Shown: piece after piece, positions 16,262 to 25,363 of the stretch
Numbering within the stretch: position 1 is the first letter of the stretch
Layout of the letters: the number at the start of each line of letters is the position of its first letter
Assembly (NCBI GenBank): GCA_009782495.1
Contig: WRIX01000016.1
Span: 1-33,145 of the forward strand
DNA length: 33,145 nt
DNA from: Treponema sp.
GTDB taxonomy: Bacteria > Spirochaetota > Spirochaetia > Treponematales > Breznakiellaceae
Reading direction: 5' to 3'
Position numbers and translations under genes: made by a program
The notes under the pieces: model-generated
What the model was told of the DNA's origin: nothing
The model's database searches: none
What the model saw: the letters and a program-made list of their open reading frames with translations, nothing else

Positions 16262-17563
16262 TTACCGCCACACCACCCAAACAAACAGGGCAGAAAATGC
16301 CGTGGTAAGCGCCGTAAAAGGCAGGCCTATCTTTAACCACTGGGCAAAGTTCATCTTAACGCCCTGTTTGCGGAGTATCCCGACGGTAACAACATTGGCG
16401 GAGGCGCCGAAGGGTGTAAGGTTCCCGCCCATGCAGGAACCTACAAGCAGGGCAAACATAAACAGTTCCGGTTTAAGGGAAAGATCATTTGAAAGTGTAG
16501 CGGCTACAGGTAGCATAACGATGATATATGGCACATTATCCACAAAGCCGGAAATCAGGACAGAAACTACTACGATCAACACAAAGCCAAGAAGTACATT
16601 ATCGCCAATAATACGACAAAGGAAAGCGACAAAGTCTTCGAGGAGCCCTACGGAAGAAATGGCGCCTACCGCTACAAATATTCCAATTAAAAAAAACGTT
16701 GTGTCCCAATCTAGGCCTTTAATAAGTTCCAGGACTTTTTCAGAACTTTCCTTTCGGACCCAGCGGTACCACACAAGACCAGCTATGGCAAGGATAACCA
16801 CAACAAGCCCCGAAGCCAGGGAAAGACCGCCGTATATATAAGATGCACCGGCAAGCCCTGCAATCATCAGGATTAAAAGCCAGGAAGGAACCATGGAAAG
16901 GTTTTTTTCCTTTTCCACTTCCACTTTTTTTCCGCCGTCTTTGGCAAAGATCCAGTAAAAGTACAAAGCGCCGACAATCATCCCAACCTGAATGGCAAAG
17001 AAAATCGACATCTTTCCCTGATAAAAGATAAAGTCGTTAAAGCCATAGCCTGAATAATCGGCAAAGATCATCGATGGAGGATCGCCTACCAGAGTGGCCG
17101 TCCCCTGAAGGTTCGCCATTACGGCAAGGCCTGTCATAAAGTACATGGGGTTAAGATTCAGTTTGCTGCACATGGCCAGGGCAATGGGCGCCATAACAAG
17201 AACTGTAGCAACATTCTCAACAAAAGCGCTGATAAGCCCTGTCATAATAAGGATCAGCACCATGGCAATACCCACATTGGGGCTTTTCAGGACAATGGTA
17301 TCGGCAATTACCGCCGGGGCACGGGAATAAATAAACAACTCGGCAATAACAAGGCTGCCTATGAAGATCATCAATACATACCAGTTTATTAATTCTGTTC
17401 CGGCTTCATGTATAAGATAACCGGCTGATTCTCCTCCTGTTGCACGGACAAGGATCATTGCCAGTGCAGCTCCCAGGGCGCTCCAGGATTTCTTTTCGGG
17501 AAAGATCACAACCAGCACATACATAAGAATCGCAATGCTGAGTACTATCCATTTTACAGGCAC
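16262..17563 (-). CDS. ArsB/NhaD/SLC13-type ion transporter permease (GTG start)
   Basis: About 12 hydrophobic segments. Paired motifs AFVENVATVLVMAPIAL and GFVDNVPYIIVMLPVA. SD AAGGAG before the GTG. Confidence 0.85.
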   Translation of the reverse strand: MPVKWIVLSIAILMYVLVVIFPEKKSWSALGAALAMILVRATGGESAGYLIHEAGTELINWYVLMIFIGSLVIAELFIYSRAPAVIADTIVLKSPNVGIAMVLILIMTGLISAFVENVATVLVMAPIALAMCSKLNLNPMYFMTGLAVMANLQGTATLVGDPPSMIFADYSGYGFNDFIFYQGKMSIFFAIQVGMIVGALYFYWIFAKDGGKKVEVEKEKNLSMVPSWLLILMIAGLAGASYIYGGLSLASGLVVVILAIAGLVWYRWVRKESSEKVLELIKGLDWDTTFFLIGIFVAVGAISSVGLLEDFVAFLCRIIGDNVLLGFVLIVVVSVLISGFVDNVPYIIVMLPVAATLSNDLSLKPELFMFALLVGSCMGGNLTPFGASANVVTVGILRKQGVKMNFAQWLKIGLPFTALTTAFSALFVWVVWR

Positions 17564-17571
17564 AAAGGCTC

Positions 17572-17600
17572 CTTACAAAAAAAGCATTTTAAACTATAAT
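17572..17600 (+). promoter_or_regulatory. Promoter CTTACA-N17-TATAAT for coaW
   Basis: Consensus -10 at 17595-17600. ATG 10 nt later, no SD. Confidence 0.5.
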
Positions 17601-17610
17601 TATATATAAC

Positions 17611-18435
17611 ATGATTGTTGGTATTGATATAGGCAGCACAACTACTAAAGCGGTTTCCATCGAGAAGGGCCGCGTGAACCACAAAATAAAAACCAAAGCG
17701 CTGGACGCCGTAACATCTGCTACCGGAGCTTTTGGCAAAATGATCGTGGAAAACGGCATTAAAATCAGCGAAATTCAACGGATCATGATCACCGGCGCAG
17801 GATCGGGAAAGTTAAAGGATGATCTTTTTGGTATTCCCACAGGCAAGGCGGATGAAATTAAATCGATCGGTATAGGAGGAATATTTCTGGCAGGCCGTGA
17901 GAAAATTATCATCTCCAATATCGGAACAGGTACGGCAATTATCTATGCCCAAAACGACAATATTTTCCATATGGGCGGATCCGGCGTAGGAGGCGGTACC
18001 ATACTGGGTTTGGCAAAAAAACTTTTGTCCGTGTCGGAATTCAACGATGTAATGCATCTGGCAGAAAAAGGCAAGCTCAATCAGGTTGATCTTTTATTGG
18101 AAGACATAATGGAAACCGACCTGAGTTTTCTTAACAAAAAAAACACCGCATCAAACTTTGGAAAGATGCTGGACAATGCCCGTAACGAAGATATAGCTTT
18201 AGCCCTGGTCAACATGGTGTATCAGGTAATCGGCATACTTTCGGTCTTTGCCGCAAAAAACAAAAACACAGATCGTGTGGTGGTTACAGGAAACGGCAGC
18301 AGTAACCTTTTGGGGCGGCGGGTGCTGGAAGAAATTACCTCCATATATCACGTACAGTTTGAATACCCGGAAAATGCCGAATATACAACTGCCATAGGGG
18401 CAGCATTAAGCTGGGAAACGCATATTGAATCATGA
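17611..18435 (+). CDS. coaW: Type II pantothenate kinase
   Basis: MIVGIDIGSTTTKAV, TGAGSGKLKDDLFGIP, NIGTGTAIIYAQNDNIFHMGGSGVGGGTILGLAKKLL. Confidence 0.85.
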   Translation: MIVGIDIGSTTTKAVSIEKGRVNHKIKTKALDAVTSATGAFGKMIVENGIKISEIQRIMITGAGSGKLKDDLFGIPTGKADEIKSIGIGGIFLAGREKIIISNIGTGTAIIYAQNDNIFHMGGSGVGGGTILGLAKKLLSVSEFNDVMHLAEKGKLNQVDLLLEDIMETDLSFLNKKNTASNFGKMLDNARNEDIALALVNMVYQVIGILSVFAAKNKNTDRVVVTGNGSSNLLGRRVLEEITSIYHVQFEYPENAEYTTAIGAALSWETHIES

Positions 18436-19247
18436 TAATAATTATGCTGGGTGATGTGGTAGGCGAGCCAGGACTTATGATCCTGGAAAAACGTCTGCCT
18501 GAACTTATTAAAGAATACAAAGCGGATTTTACCGTAGTGAACGGAGAAAACGCCGCCGCAGGTTTTGGCCTTACACCGGAAACACTGGATCGCATTCTTG
18601 AAGCCGGCGCTGATGTTGTTACCAGCGGGAACCACATTTGGGAAAAGCGGGAAATCTGGCCGGTGCTTGAATCTTCTGCACTGCCAAACGGCAAGCCCCT
18701 TCTGCGCCCGGCCAATTACCCTGTCGTAGAAGAAATTGATGCAGCAAAACCAAATGCAGTCCCCGGCCGCGGCTGGATGCTTTTGTCCAAAAACGACCTT
18801 TCTGTTTTAGTGATGAACCTTCAGGGCAGGGAACTAATGACTCCCATCGACTGCCCTTTCCAATGTTTTGATACAGTAGCGGCGGAACACAGCAATGTTC
18901 CCGTTATAATAGACTTTCATGCCGAATCTGCCGAAGAAAAAGAAGCTCTTGCCTATTACCTTGACGGCCGCGCCGGCATTGTGGCGGGAACCCATACCCA
19001 TGTTCAAACAGCCGACGAACGGTTGCTTCCCCAGGGCACCGCTTACATCAGCGATTTGGGAATGACAGGCGCAACAAACGGAGTAATCGGCATGGATAAG
19101 GATATATGCATCAACCGTACACGCAGCCAAATTGCCCGCCGTATGGAATGTGCAGATGCAAAAGAACAGGACTGCGCAATTCAGGGTATTGTTGCTGAAC
19201 TTGATGAAAAGGGTAAAGCTTTAAACATCAGAAGAATTAACCGCTAA
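18432..19247 (+). CDS. ymdB: YmdB-family metallophosphoesterase
   Basis: MIIIMLGDVVGEPG, VVNGENAAAGFGLT, VTSGNHIWEKREI, VAGTHTHVQTADERLLPQGTAYISDLGMTG. 4-nt ATGA overlap with coaW. Confidence 0.9.
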   Translation: MIIIMLGDVVGEPGLMILEKRLPELIKEYKADFTVVNGENAAAGFGLTPETLDRILEAGADVVTSGNHIWEKREIWPVLESSALPNGKPLLRPANYPVVEEIDAAKPNAVPGRGWMLLSKNDLSVLVMNLQGRELMTPIDCPFQCFDTVAAEHSNVPVIIDFHAESAEEKEALAYYLDGRAGIVAGTHTHVQTADERLLPQGTAYISDLGMTGATNGVIGMDKDICINRTRSQIARRMECADAKEQDCAIQGIVAELDEKGKALNIRRINR

Positions 19248-19251
19248 TTTT

Positions 19252-19286
19252 AGGCTGTTCCAAAATGTCAGATTTTGGAACAAGCT
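19252..19286. terminator. Bidirectional intrinsic terminator / hairpin element
   Basis: TGTTCCAAAAT (19256-19266) - GTCAG - ATTTTGGAACA (19272-19282), 11-bp perfect arms between convergent genes. Confidence 0.75.
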
Positions 19287-19291
19287 CATCT

Positions 19292-20815
19292 TTACTTTTC
19301 TTCACCGGTATAAAAAACAACCCTGTTTCTGCCCTGTTCCTTGGCCATGTAAAGCGCTTTATCTGCCCTGTCAATAAGGCTTTCTATTGTACAATCAGGA
19401 AAGCTCTCCGCAACGCCTATACTCATCGTAACCGGAATTTTTAAAACGTTATAGACACAAGGCGTGGCAACAATGGCTTCGCGTATACGTTCTGCCAGGT
19501 TCAGTGAAGCTTCTTTTGTTGATTCGGCAACAAGAACAACAAATTCTTCTCCTCCGTAACGGCATAGAAGATCATAGGAACGCAGTGTATTCTTCATTAC
19601 ATTGGCAGCGTTTTTTAACACTTCGTCCCCTGCCAGATGTCCATAGGTATCGTTTACCTTCTTAAAAAAATCCAAATCCATAATCATCGCATAGCAAAAT
19701 TTGCCAAAACGTTTTGCTTTATCCAGCGGATTCTGGGCCAATTCCATAAAATGCCTGCGGTTGTAAATACCTGTTAAGGTGTCGGTATAGGCGAATTTTT
19801 CCAGCACTTCCGCTTTTATGGTAGTAGTATTGATTTTATCCACTGCCAGATAAAGGTTTTTGTTTAAATCGTTACGGATAAGCGAGTTAGCCAGCAGCAA
19901 ACCCGCCGAACACAGTATTGCTGCTTCATCGGCGCTGAAAAGTTTTTCTTCAGCCCATTCATAACCTACAAAACCCCACAGCAAATCTCTAAGAAAGATA
20001 GGTGCAAAAAGAACAGCCCCTATTCCCTTGGGGGTCATCTCCTGAATTTCCAGCGGTGTATCCTTGAGCAGCTTGTTGTAAGTATGGCCTCCGCTTAATA
20101 CATCCTCAAGACCCGGCCAGGTATGAATCGGGATATCCTTGGTATAATCTTCTCCCAATGTTACCTCAACACCGTCTACCCATTCATGAATTTCCGTACA
20201 ACAAGCGGTTCCTTCAACAAGATGATTTTTATAAATATACAGCCTGCAAAGACCGACAGTATGGGCAATTATTTCCAGACAGGTTTGAAATGTTGTATCA
20301 AAGCTTGTTTCATCCGCATTAAGAAGAATTTCGGTAATGTCAAATATACATTTGTTCAATTCATCTTTTCTGTTTAGTTCTTTGGTAATATTATCAAGCA
20401 TGGCATTGAACACATCCAGCGCCCTGCCTTCGATAAGCTGACTGGTGCCCAAAATAACCATATTTCCCTGATGAAGGTAACTCTTTCCCATGATCCTTAC
20501 CCAGGAATAAACATTGGTTTTTTTGCTGCAGATCCGGCATTCGGCAACTGCATTTTTATTGGGAACATCCGTTATCGTGTCAAGAACACCTTTAAATTCC
20601 TGCCGGTCTTCTTCGTGTACCAAATCAATAATATCATCCAGTTTTACCAGGTTGTCTCCTTCAAGACCAATAATTTCGGAAGTCTTTTGATCCAGAGTCA
20701 TTATTCCGCCTGATATTTCCCACAGACCAAGACCATTTGCATTTATTACATCCAACAGAGCGAGAATACGATTTGAGAAAAGTCCTTCCGACTGCAATTT
20801 CCCCTCTAAATTCAT
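19292..20815 (-). CDS. PAS-GAF-GGDEF diguanylate cyclase
   Basis: YGGEEF active site, FAYTDTLTGIYNRRHF, DLDFFKKVNDTYGHLAGD, plus a GAF-like middle and PAS-like N-terminus. The ATG at 20815 overlaps the upstream TGA (ATGA) and is preferred over 20848. Confidence 0.9.
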   Translation of the reverse strand: MNLEGKLQSEGLFSNRILALLDVINANGLGLWEISGGIMTLDQKTSEIIGLEGDNLVKLDDIIDLVHEEDRQEFKGVLDTITDVPNKNAVAECRICSKKTNVYSWVRIMGKSYLHQGNMVILGTSQLIEGRALDVFNAMLDNITKELNRKDELNKCIFDITEILLNADETSFDTTFQTCLEIIAHTVGLCRLYIYKNHLVEGTACCTEIHEWVDGVEVTLGEDYTKDIPIHTWPGLEDVLSGGHTYNKLLKDTPLEIQEMTPKGIGAVLFAPIFLRDLLWGFVGYEWAEEKLFSADEAAILCSAGLLLANSLIRNDLNKNLYLAVDKINTTTIKAEVLEKFAYTDTLTGIYNRRHFMELAQNPLDKAKRFGKFCYAMIMDLDFFKKVNDTYGHLAGDEVLKNAANVMKNTLRSYDLLCRYGGEEFVVLVAESTKEASLNLAERIREAIVATPCVYNVLKIPVTMSIGVAESFPDCTIESLIDRADKALYMAKEQGRNRVVFYTGEEK

Positions 20816-21618
20816 AGCATACTCCGACTGATGGGGCTTCCTATCCAAATACCTTCGCCCAAATAATCTACCCGTTTTCCGTCAATAAGAATCTGTACAT
20901 CCTTTACATTACTGAATTCTGTAGCAGTTAGTATAATTTGTCTACGCTGTCCTGCATAGCCTTCCATGCCATAAGTATTAAATAAAAAATCCTCGCTAAA
21001 AGAGATATATGCGGTATTGCCCCGGACAGCGGCGTTCTGAATCTTTACATTCTTCGGTATCAGGGAAATCAACCCTTGTTTTTCCTCCGCGGCCGAAGGC
21101 CCTTTAATTAACGACTCCAATACGTCTAATAACGGGCTGTCACTGGCAGGCAGATCCCGCTTAACATTCGTCCAAAGAATTGTTCCTGCAGAATCGACCC
21201 TCATCAAATAAACTGACCTTGTTACCGTTTTTCCCGGCAAACCTGCCCCTACAGCCGTTTCGGACTGCAAGTCTGTATTCCCTTCCGGCGGCTGAGTTTC
21301 CAGCTCTGCCGAATTGCCCGGCTGTACAGAACCCTCCGATGGGACAATCTGTTCTGCCAAACTTCCTTCCCGCGTAAAACCGGGGTTTTCTGCCGCACCA
21401 TTGGCAAGCTCCGGAATTTGGCGCTCAAGTTCACCCGCAGCGTCTTCCTCCGGACTGGCTATGCCCTTCCTGAACAGTTTTTCCAGCACATCGGCTTCAC
21501 TAAGGGTCACTTTTATACGCTCCATATTCAGCATAAAGAGCAAAGTTACCCCTATTAAGAAAACCAGCCAAAAAAGGAGCCAAGCTCCGCCAGCCTTTTT
21601 TCTTACCGCGGCAGACAT
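20812..21618 (-). CDS. GerMN-domain protein with N-terminal TM helix
   Basis: SVYLMRVDSAGTILWTNVKRDLPASDSPLLDVLESLIKGPSAAEEKQGLISLIPKNVKIQNAAVRGNTAYISFSEDF pattern. Confidence 0.8.
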   Translation of the reverse strand: MSAAVRKKAGGAWLLFWLVFLIGVTLLFMLNMERIKVTLSEADVLEKLFRKGIASPEEDAAGELERQIPELANGAAENPGFTREGSLAEQIVPSEGSVQPGNSAELETQPPEGNTDLQSETAVGAGLPGKTVTRSVYLMRVDSAGTILWTNVKRDLPASDSPLLDVLESLIKGPSAAEEKQGLISLIPKNVKIQNAAVRGNTAYISFSEDFLFNTYGMEGYAGQRRQIILTATEFSNVKDVQILIDGKRVDYLGEGIWIGSPISRSML

Positions 21619-21673
21619 TTATACCCTATAATAAATAACTTTTGTCCCTCTCGTCAATGGTTTCCTGGTGATG

Positions 21674-21679
21674 TATACT
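21674..21679 (+). promoter_or_regulatory. -10-like TATACT for the mla operon
   Basis: TATACT-N8-ATG(21688). No convincing -35. Confidence 0.3.
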
Positions 21680-21687
21680 TTGTTCCA

Positions 21688-22452
21688 ATGTTTCAAGGCA
21701 TTATTCGGAAACTCGAAGGGCTGGGAAGGTACTTTTCCTTTCTTGGAGAGCTTTTACGGAGTGTTATAAGGCGTCCTTTTCGTCCCAAACAGTATATTGC
21801 TGAAATTGAACACCTTGGTGTCGATTCTGTACTGATAATCCTGCTTTCAAGCGGCGCTATCGGGGCTATTTTTGCCCTTCAAATGATAGTAATGATGCAA
21901 ATGTTCCAGGCAGAAGTCGGTATCGGAGCAGCGGTGGGTCTGGCAATGGCCAGGGAACTGGCGCCTATCATAACAACCCTTATGCTGATTGCAAAAAACG
22001 GCTCGGCAATGGCTGCGGAATTGGGAACCATGCGGGTTACCGAGCAGATAGATGCCCTGGAATCAATGTCTATCGATCCTGTCCAGTATCTGGTTCTGCC
22101 CAAGGTAATAGCTTCGATGGTGGTTTTCCCGGTTCTTACCCTGTTAGCCAATGTAATCGGCGCCATAGGCTCCTATGTAATTTCAATTTATCTTCATTCC
22201 ATTGATTCGGCAAACTATCTGGACTATATGTTTCATCTGCTTAATCCCAGGGACATAATTGTCGGCATGATAAAAGCCGTTGTTATGGGGTTTATAACCG
22301 CCACGATATGCTGTTTCTACGGCCTTAACACCACTCAGGGGGCAAAGGGCGTGGGGGACAGTGCAACAAAGGCGGTAGTTGCGGCCTCCGTGTCAATTTT
22401 ATTGGCAGACTATGTGCTTAGCACCATGATGCTTGAAGTAATCTACCTATGA
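21688..22452 (+). CDS. mlaE: MlaE-family ABC transporter permease
   Basis: SVLIILLSSGAIGAIFALQ...GLAMARELAPIITTLMLIAKNGSAMAAELGTMRVTEQIDALESMSIDPVQYLVLPK. Confidence 0.92.
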   Translation: MFQGIIRKLEGLGRYFSFLGELLRSVIRRPFRPKQYIAEIEHLGVDSVLIILLSSGAIGAIFALQMIVMMQMFQAEVGIGAAVGLAMARELAPIITTLMLIAKNGSAMAAELGTMRVTEQIDALESMSIDPVQYLVLPKVIASMVVFPVLTLLANVIGAIGSYVISIYLHSIDSANYLDYMFHLLNPRDIIVGMIKAVVMGFITATICCFYGLNTTQGAKGVGDSATKAVVAASVSILLADYVLSTMMLEVIYL

Positions 22453-23204
22453 ATGAAGCCATTATACGCACCAAGAACCTTTCCAAAGCCTTTGGAGAAA
22501 ACCATGTTCTCCGTGACATATCGATTGGTATTCCGGAAAAATCGCTGTATGCCGTTATTGGTCAAAGCGGTACCGGCAAAAGCGTATTGATCAAAACCAT
22601 CATTGGGATGATCAAACCCGATAAGGGCAGGATTTGGTATAAAGAAACAGAGCTTACTTCTTTAAACCGGAAAGAATTAATTTCTTTTCGAAACCGCTTC
22701 GGCTATTCTTTTCAGAATGCGGCTCTTTTTGATTCCATGAATGTTGAGGAAAACCTGAGTTTTCCCCTTATTGAAGTTCAGGGGATTAAAAACAAGGCGA
22801 AAATTAAAAAACAGGTGGCTGAACTTCTTGAATGGATTGAACTTCCCGGTATAGAATCAAAAAGGCCGGATGAACTGTCCGGCGGTATGCGAAAACGGGT
22901 GGGTGTTGCACGGGCGCTTATCCTGCACCCGGAAGTACTCTTCTTTGACGAGCCGACTACAGGGCTTGATCCGGTGCTGTCGGAAACAATAAATAACCTG
23001 GTACTGCGGGTTAATAAGGAACTGGGAATAACCTGTGTGATGATCACCCATGATATTTCTGCTGCTTTTAAGTACGCAGACCTGATTGCATTTCTGGATC
23101 AAGGATATATAATTGCAAACGGAACACCCGGGGAATTGGGAAAATCAGAACACCCTATGGTTAAAGACTTTTTAAGAATATCCCTTGGCGGTTTGGAATC
23201 ATGA
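22449..23204 (+). CDS. mlaF: MlaF-family ABC transporter ATPase
   Basis: GQSGTGKSVLIKTIIG, LSGGMRKRVGVARAL, LFFDEPTTGLDP. Confidence 0.93.
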   Translation: MNEAIIRTKNLSKAFGENHVLRDISIGIPEKSLYAVIGQSGTGKSVLIKTIIGMIKPDKGRIWYKETELTSLNRKELISFRNRFGYSFQNAALFDSMNVEENLSFPLIEVQGIKNKAKIKKQVAELLEWIELPGIESKRPDELSGGMRKRVGVARALILHPEVLFFDEPTTGLDPVLSETINNLVLRVNKELGITCVMITHDISAAFKYADLIAFLDQGYIIANGTPGELGKSEHPMVKDFLRISLGGLES

Positions 23205-24616
23205 GTATATCACGTTACGTGAAAATAGCCCTTTTCTTTGTTATTGTCGGCGGCTCCGGAATTGGGTTCATGATGATGACCATGGACGGTCTTTCAGCTT
23301 TAAATACAAAGAGCTATGTAGCCGTACTTTCGGACGCTACGGGCCTCTCTACCCGTTCCAAAGTTTATATGGCGGGAGTTACCGTAGGCAAAGTCAGGGA
23401 AATACATCTGGAAGAAACCAATGCCCGGATACGAATAGCCCTGCTTAAAGATGTGGAAGTGCATGAAAATGCCGTTATTTCACGTAAAGCCTCGTCCATA
23501 CTTGGAACTTACATATTAAGCCTTGATCCAGGTACGGAACTAAGTCCCATACTGCCTTCCGGCGGAACTATACAAACAGATACTTCAATGGATATGAACG
23601 CAATAATGGGTTCCGTTTCAGATATAGGAAACCAGGTTTCCGATATACTTGCGGAATTTCAGCAAAACCAAATGGTTCTTTTGGCGCTGTCACTTGAATC
23701 AATTGCATCCATTGCATCCAAGATTGAATCCCGGACAGATGAAGAACTGGATTTAATAACTCAAATTTTGCAAAATGCAGCCCTTATTACGGAAAGAACC
23801 GACAGGATCCTGGAATTCAGCGAAGCCGACATCGGCATTTCTCTGATGGAGATCCGGCTGGCTATTGAAAATATACGCATGATTTCCGATGAAATCGCCC
23901 AGGGACGGGGTAATATCGGCCAGGCGATTTACGACGACCGTCTGTATAATTCACTGTTAAGTACGGTGGAAGAGACAGAAACAGCAATAGTAAAACTCCA
24001 GCGTGTACTGGACGGAGCCGGAGATTTTGTAGACAGGACAAACGGCATAGGACTTCTGGTTGATACACGTGTAAACTACGGCCTTAACAGCAAATATGTC
24101 AGAGCCGGCGCTTCGATCAGGCTGGAACCGGCATCCGGAGATCGCTGGTACCGGGTAGGCATAAATGGCATGCCGGAAGGGATAAGTACCAGGACTGTAA
24201 CTACCACTTCCGGTCCCAGCGGTACTGAAACTGAGGATGTAACCGAAACCAAATACACATATTCTATGGATGTGGAATTGGCGCGCCGTTTTGGCATAGT
24301 AACACTTCGCGGAGGTCTTTTGGAAAGCACTGCAGGCTTTGGGGTTGATATTCAACCAATACCATGGGTTGCGCTTTCCGGTGAACTTTTTAATTTTCGT
24401 ACCGGATATTTGCCAAACCTGAGAGGAACCGCTACAATCTATCCATTCTTTAATCCGGACAAAAACAATCCGTTAAACTGGCTTTACATCCAGGGCGGTG
24501 TCTATAATACATTAAACAAAAACCGTGATATTTTCCTTGGGGGAGGTTTACGATTTACCGACCGTGAAATAAAAGGACTTGCAGGACTGGCACTTACCGC
24601 CGCTGCGGGACAGTAG
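23201..24616 (+). CDS. mlaD: MlaD/MCE-domain protein with long C-terminal, beta-barrel-like tail
   Basis: N-terminal TM + MCE (YVAVLSDATGLSTRSKVYMAGVTVGKVREIHL). C-terminal ~200 aa of alternating polar/nonpolar strands. Confidence 0.88.
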   Translation: MSISRYVKIALFFVIVGGSGIGFMMMTMDGLSALNTKSYVAVLSDATGLSTRSKVYMAGVTVGKVREIHLEETNARIRIALLKDVEVHENAVISRKASSILGTYILSLDPGTELSPILPSGGTIQTDTSMDMNAIMGSVSDIGNQVSDILAEFQQNQMVLLALSLESIASIASKIESRTDEELDLITQILQNAALITERTDRILEFSEADIGISLMEIRLAIENIRMISDEIAQGRGNIGQAIYDDRLYNSLLSTVEETETAIVKLQRVLDGAGDFVDRTNGIGLLVDTRVNYGLNSKYVRAGASIRLEPASGDRWYRVGINGMPEGISTRTVTTTSGPSGTETEDVTETKYTYSMDVELARRFGIVTLRGGLLESTAGFGVDIQPIPWVALSGELFNFRTGYLPNLRGTATIYPFFNPDKNNPLNWLYIQGGVYNTLNKNRDIFLGGGLRFTDREIKGLAGLALTAAAGQ

Positions 24617-24651
24617 CGGAACCGCTTTTAATATTCCATTTATTTTGATAC

Positions 24652-24681
24652 TTGATCATTGCTTGTTTTCTAACCTAATAT
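24652..24681 (+). promoter_or_regulatory. Promoter TTGATC-N18-TAATAT for the DUF4230-like gene
   Basis: ATG 24691, 9 nt after the -10-like box. Confidence 0.35.
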
Positions 24682-24690
24682 TAAACTGTT

Positions 24691-25356
24691 ATGAAACGTT
24701 TTTTACTCCCGGCTTTTTTAATTGCGGTTATTGTTTTTCTTTTGCTGAAAACCGGTATTCTGCCGGGAGGAAAAAAATTCGGCTTCGGCCTGCTGCCCGA
24801 AATAACCGAAAAATCAGAAGTTTCTGCCCATACTACAGTCAGGGAAGTACTTCCCATAGGTGAATACGCAAGTCTTGCCTATCACTATACTTCGGTTGTT
24901 AAAGATATTAATGCCAAAGACATCAAAGGCTGGACCATTCCATTTACCACAAGAAAATATATCTTTACCTTTGACGGAAGAATAAAGCTGGGTATTGACG
25001 GAAGACAGATCCGTGTGGAAGAGCCGGTACAGGAAGAAGAAGAAAACAATACATCAGCCGCAGCCCCGGATCTGCCTGTAATACGTATTTTTCTTCCCCC
25101 CATAAAAATACTTTCACACGAAGTCCTGGATGATTCCATTGAAATTTTTGACCAGTCGCAGACAATATTCAACGAAATAAAAATTGCGGATGCATTCAGG
25201 GTTACTGCAGAAAGAAAGCATGAACTGGAAAAAAAAGTTATGAACAGTACGGTAGTAAAAGACGCTGAAATATCAACTGAACAGCAGCTTGGCGCATTAA
25301 TTAAATCACTGCCGGGAATAAAAGGACAATACGAGCTTGAATTTGTTTGGCAATAG
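24691..25356 (+). CDS. DUF4230-like membrane-anchored protein
   Basis: N-terminal TM, then VREVLPIGEYASLAYHYTSVVKDIN...KYIFTFDGRIKLGID...LPPIKILSHEVLDDSIEIFDQSQTIFN. Confidence 0.65.
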   Translation: MKRFLLPAFLIAVIVFLLLKTGILPGGKKFGFGLLPEITEKSEVSAHTTVREVLPIGEYASLAYHYTSVVKDINAKDIKGWTIPFTTRKYIFTFDGRIKLGIDGRQIRVEEPVQEEEENNTSAAAPDLPVIRIFLPPIKILSHEVLDDSIEIFDQSQTIFNEIKIADAFRVTAERKHELEKKVMNSTVVKDAEISTEQQLGALIKSLPGIKGQYELEFVWQ

Positions 25357-25363
25357 ATAATAC

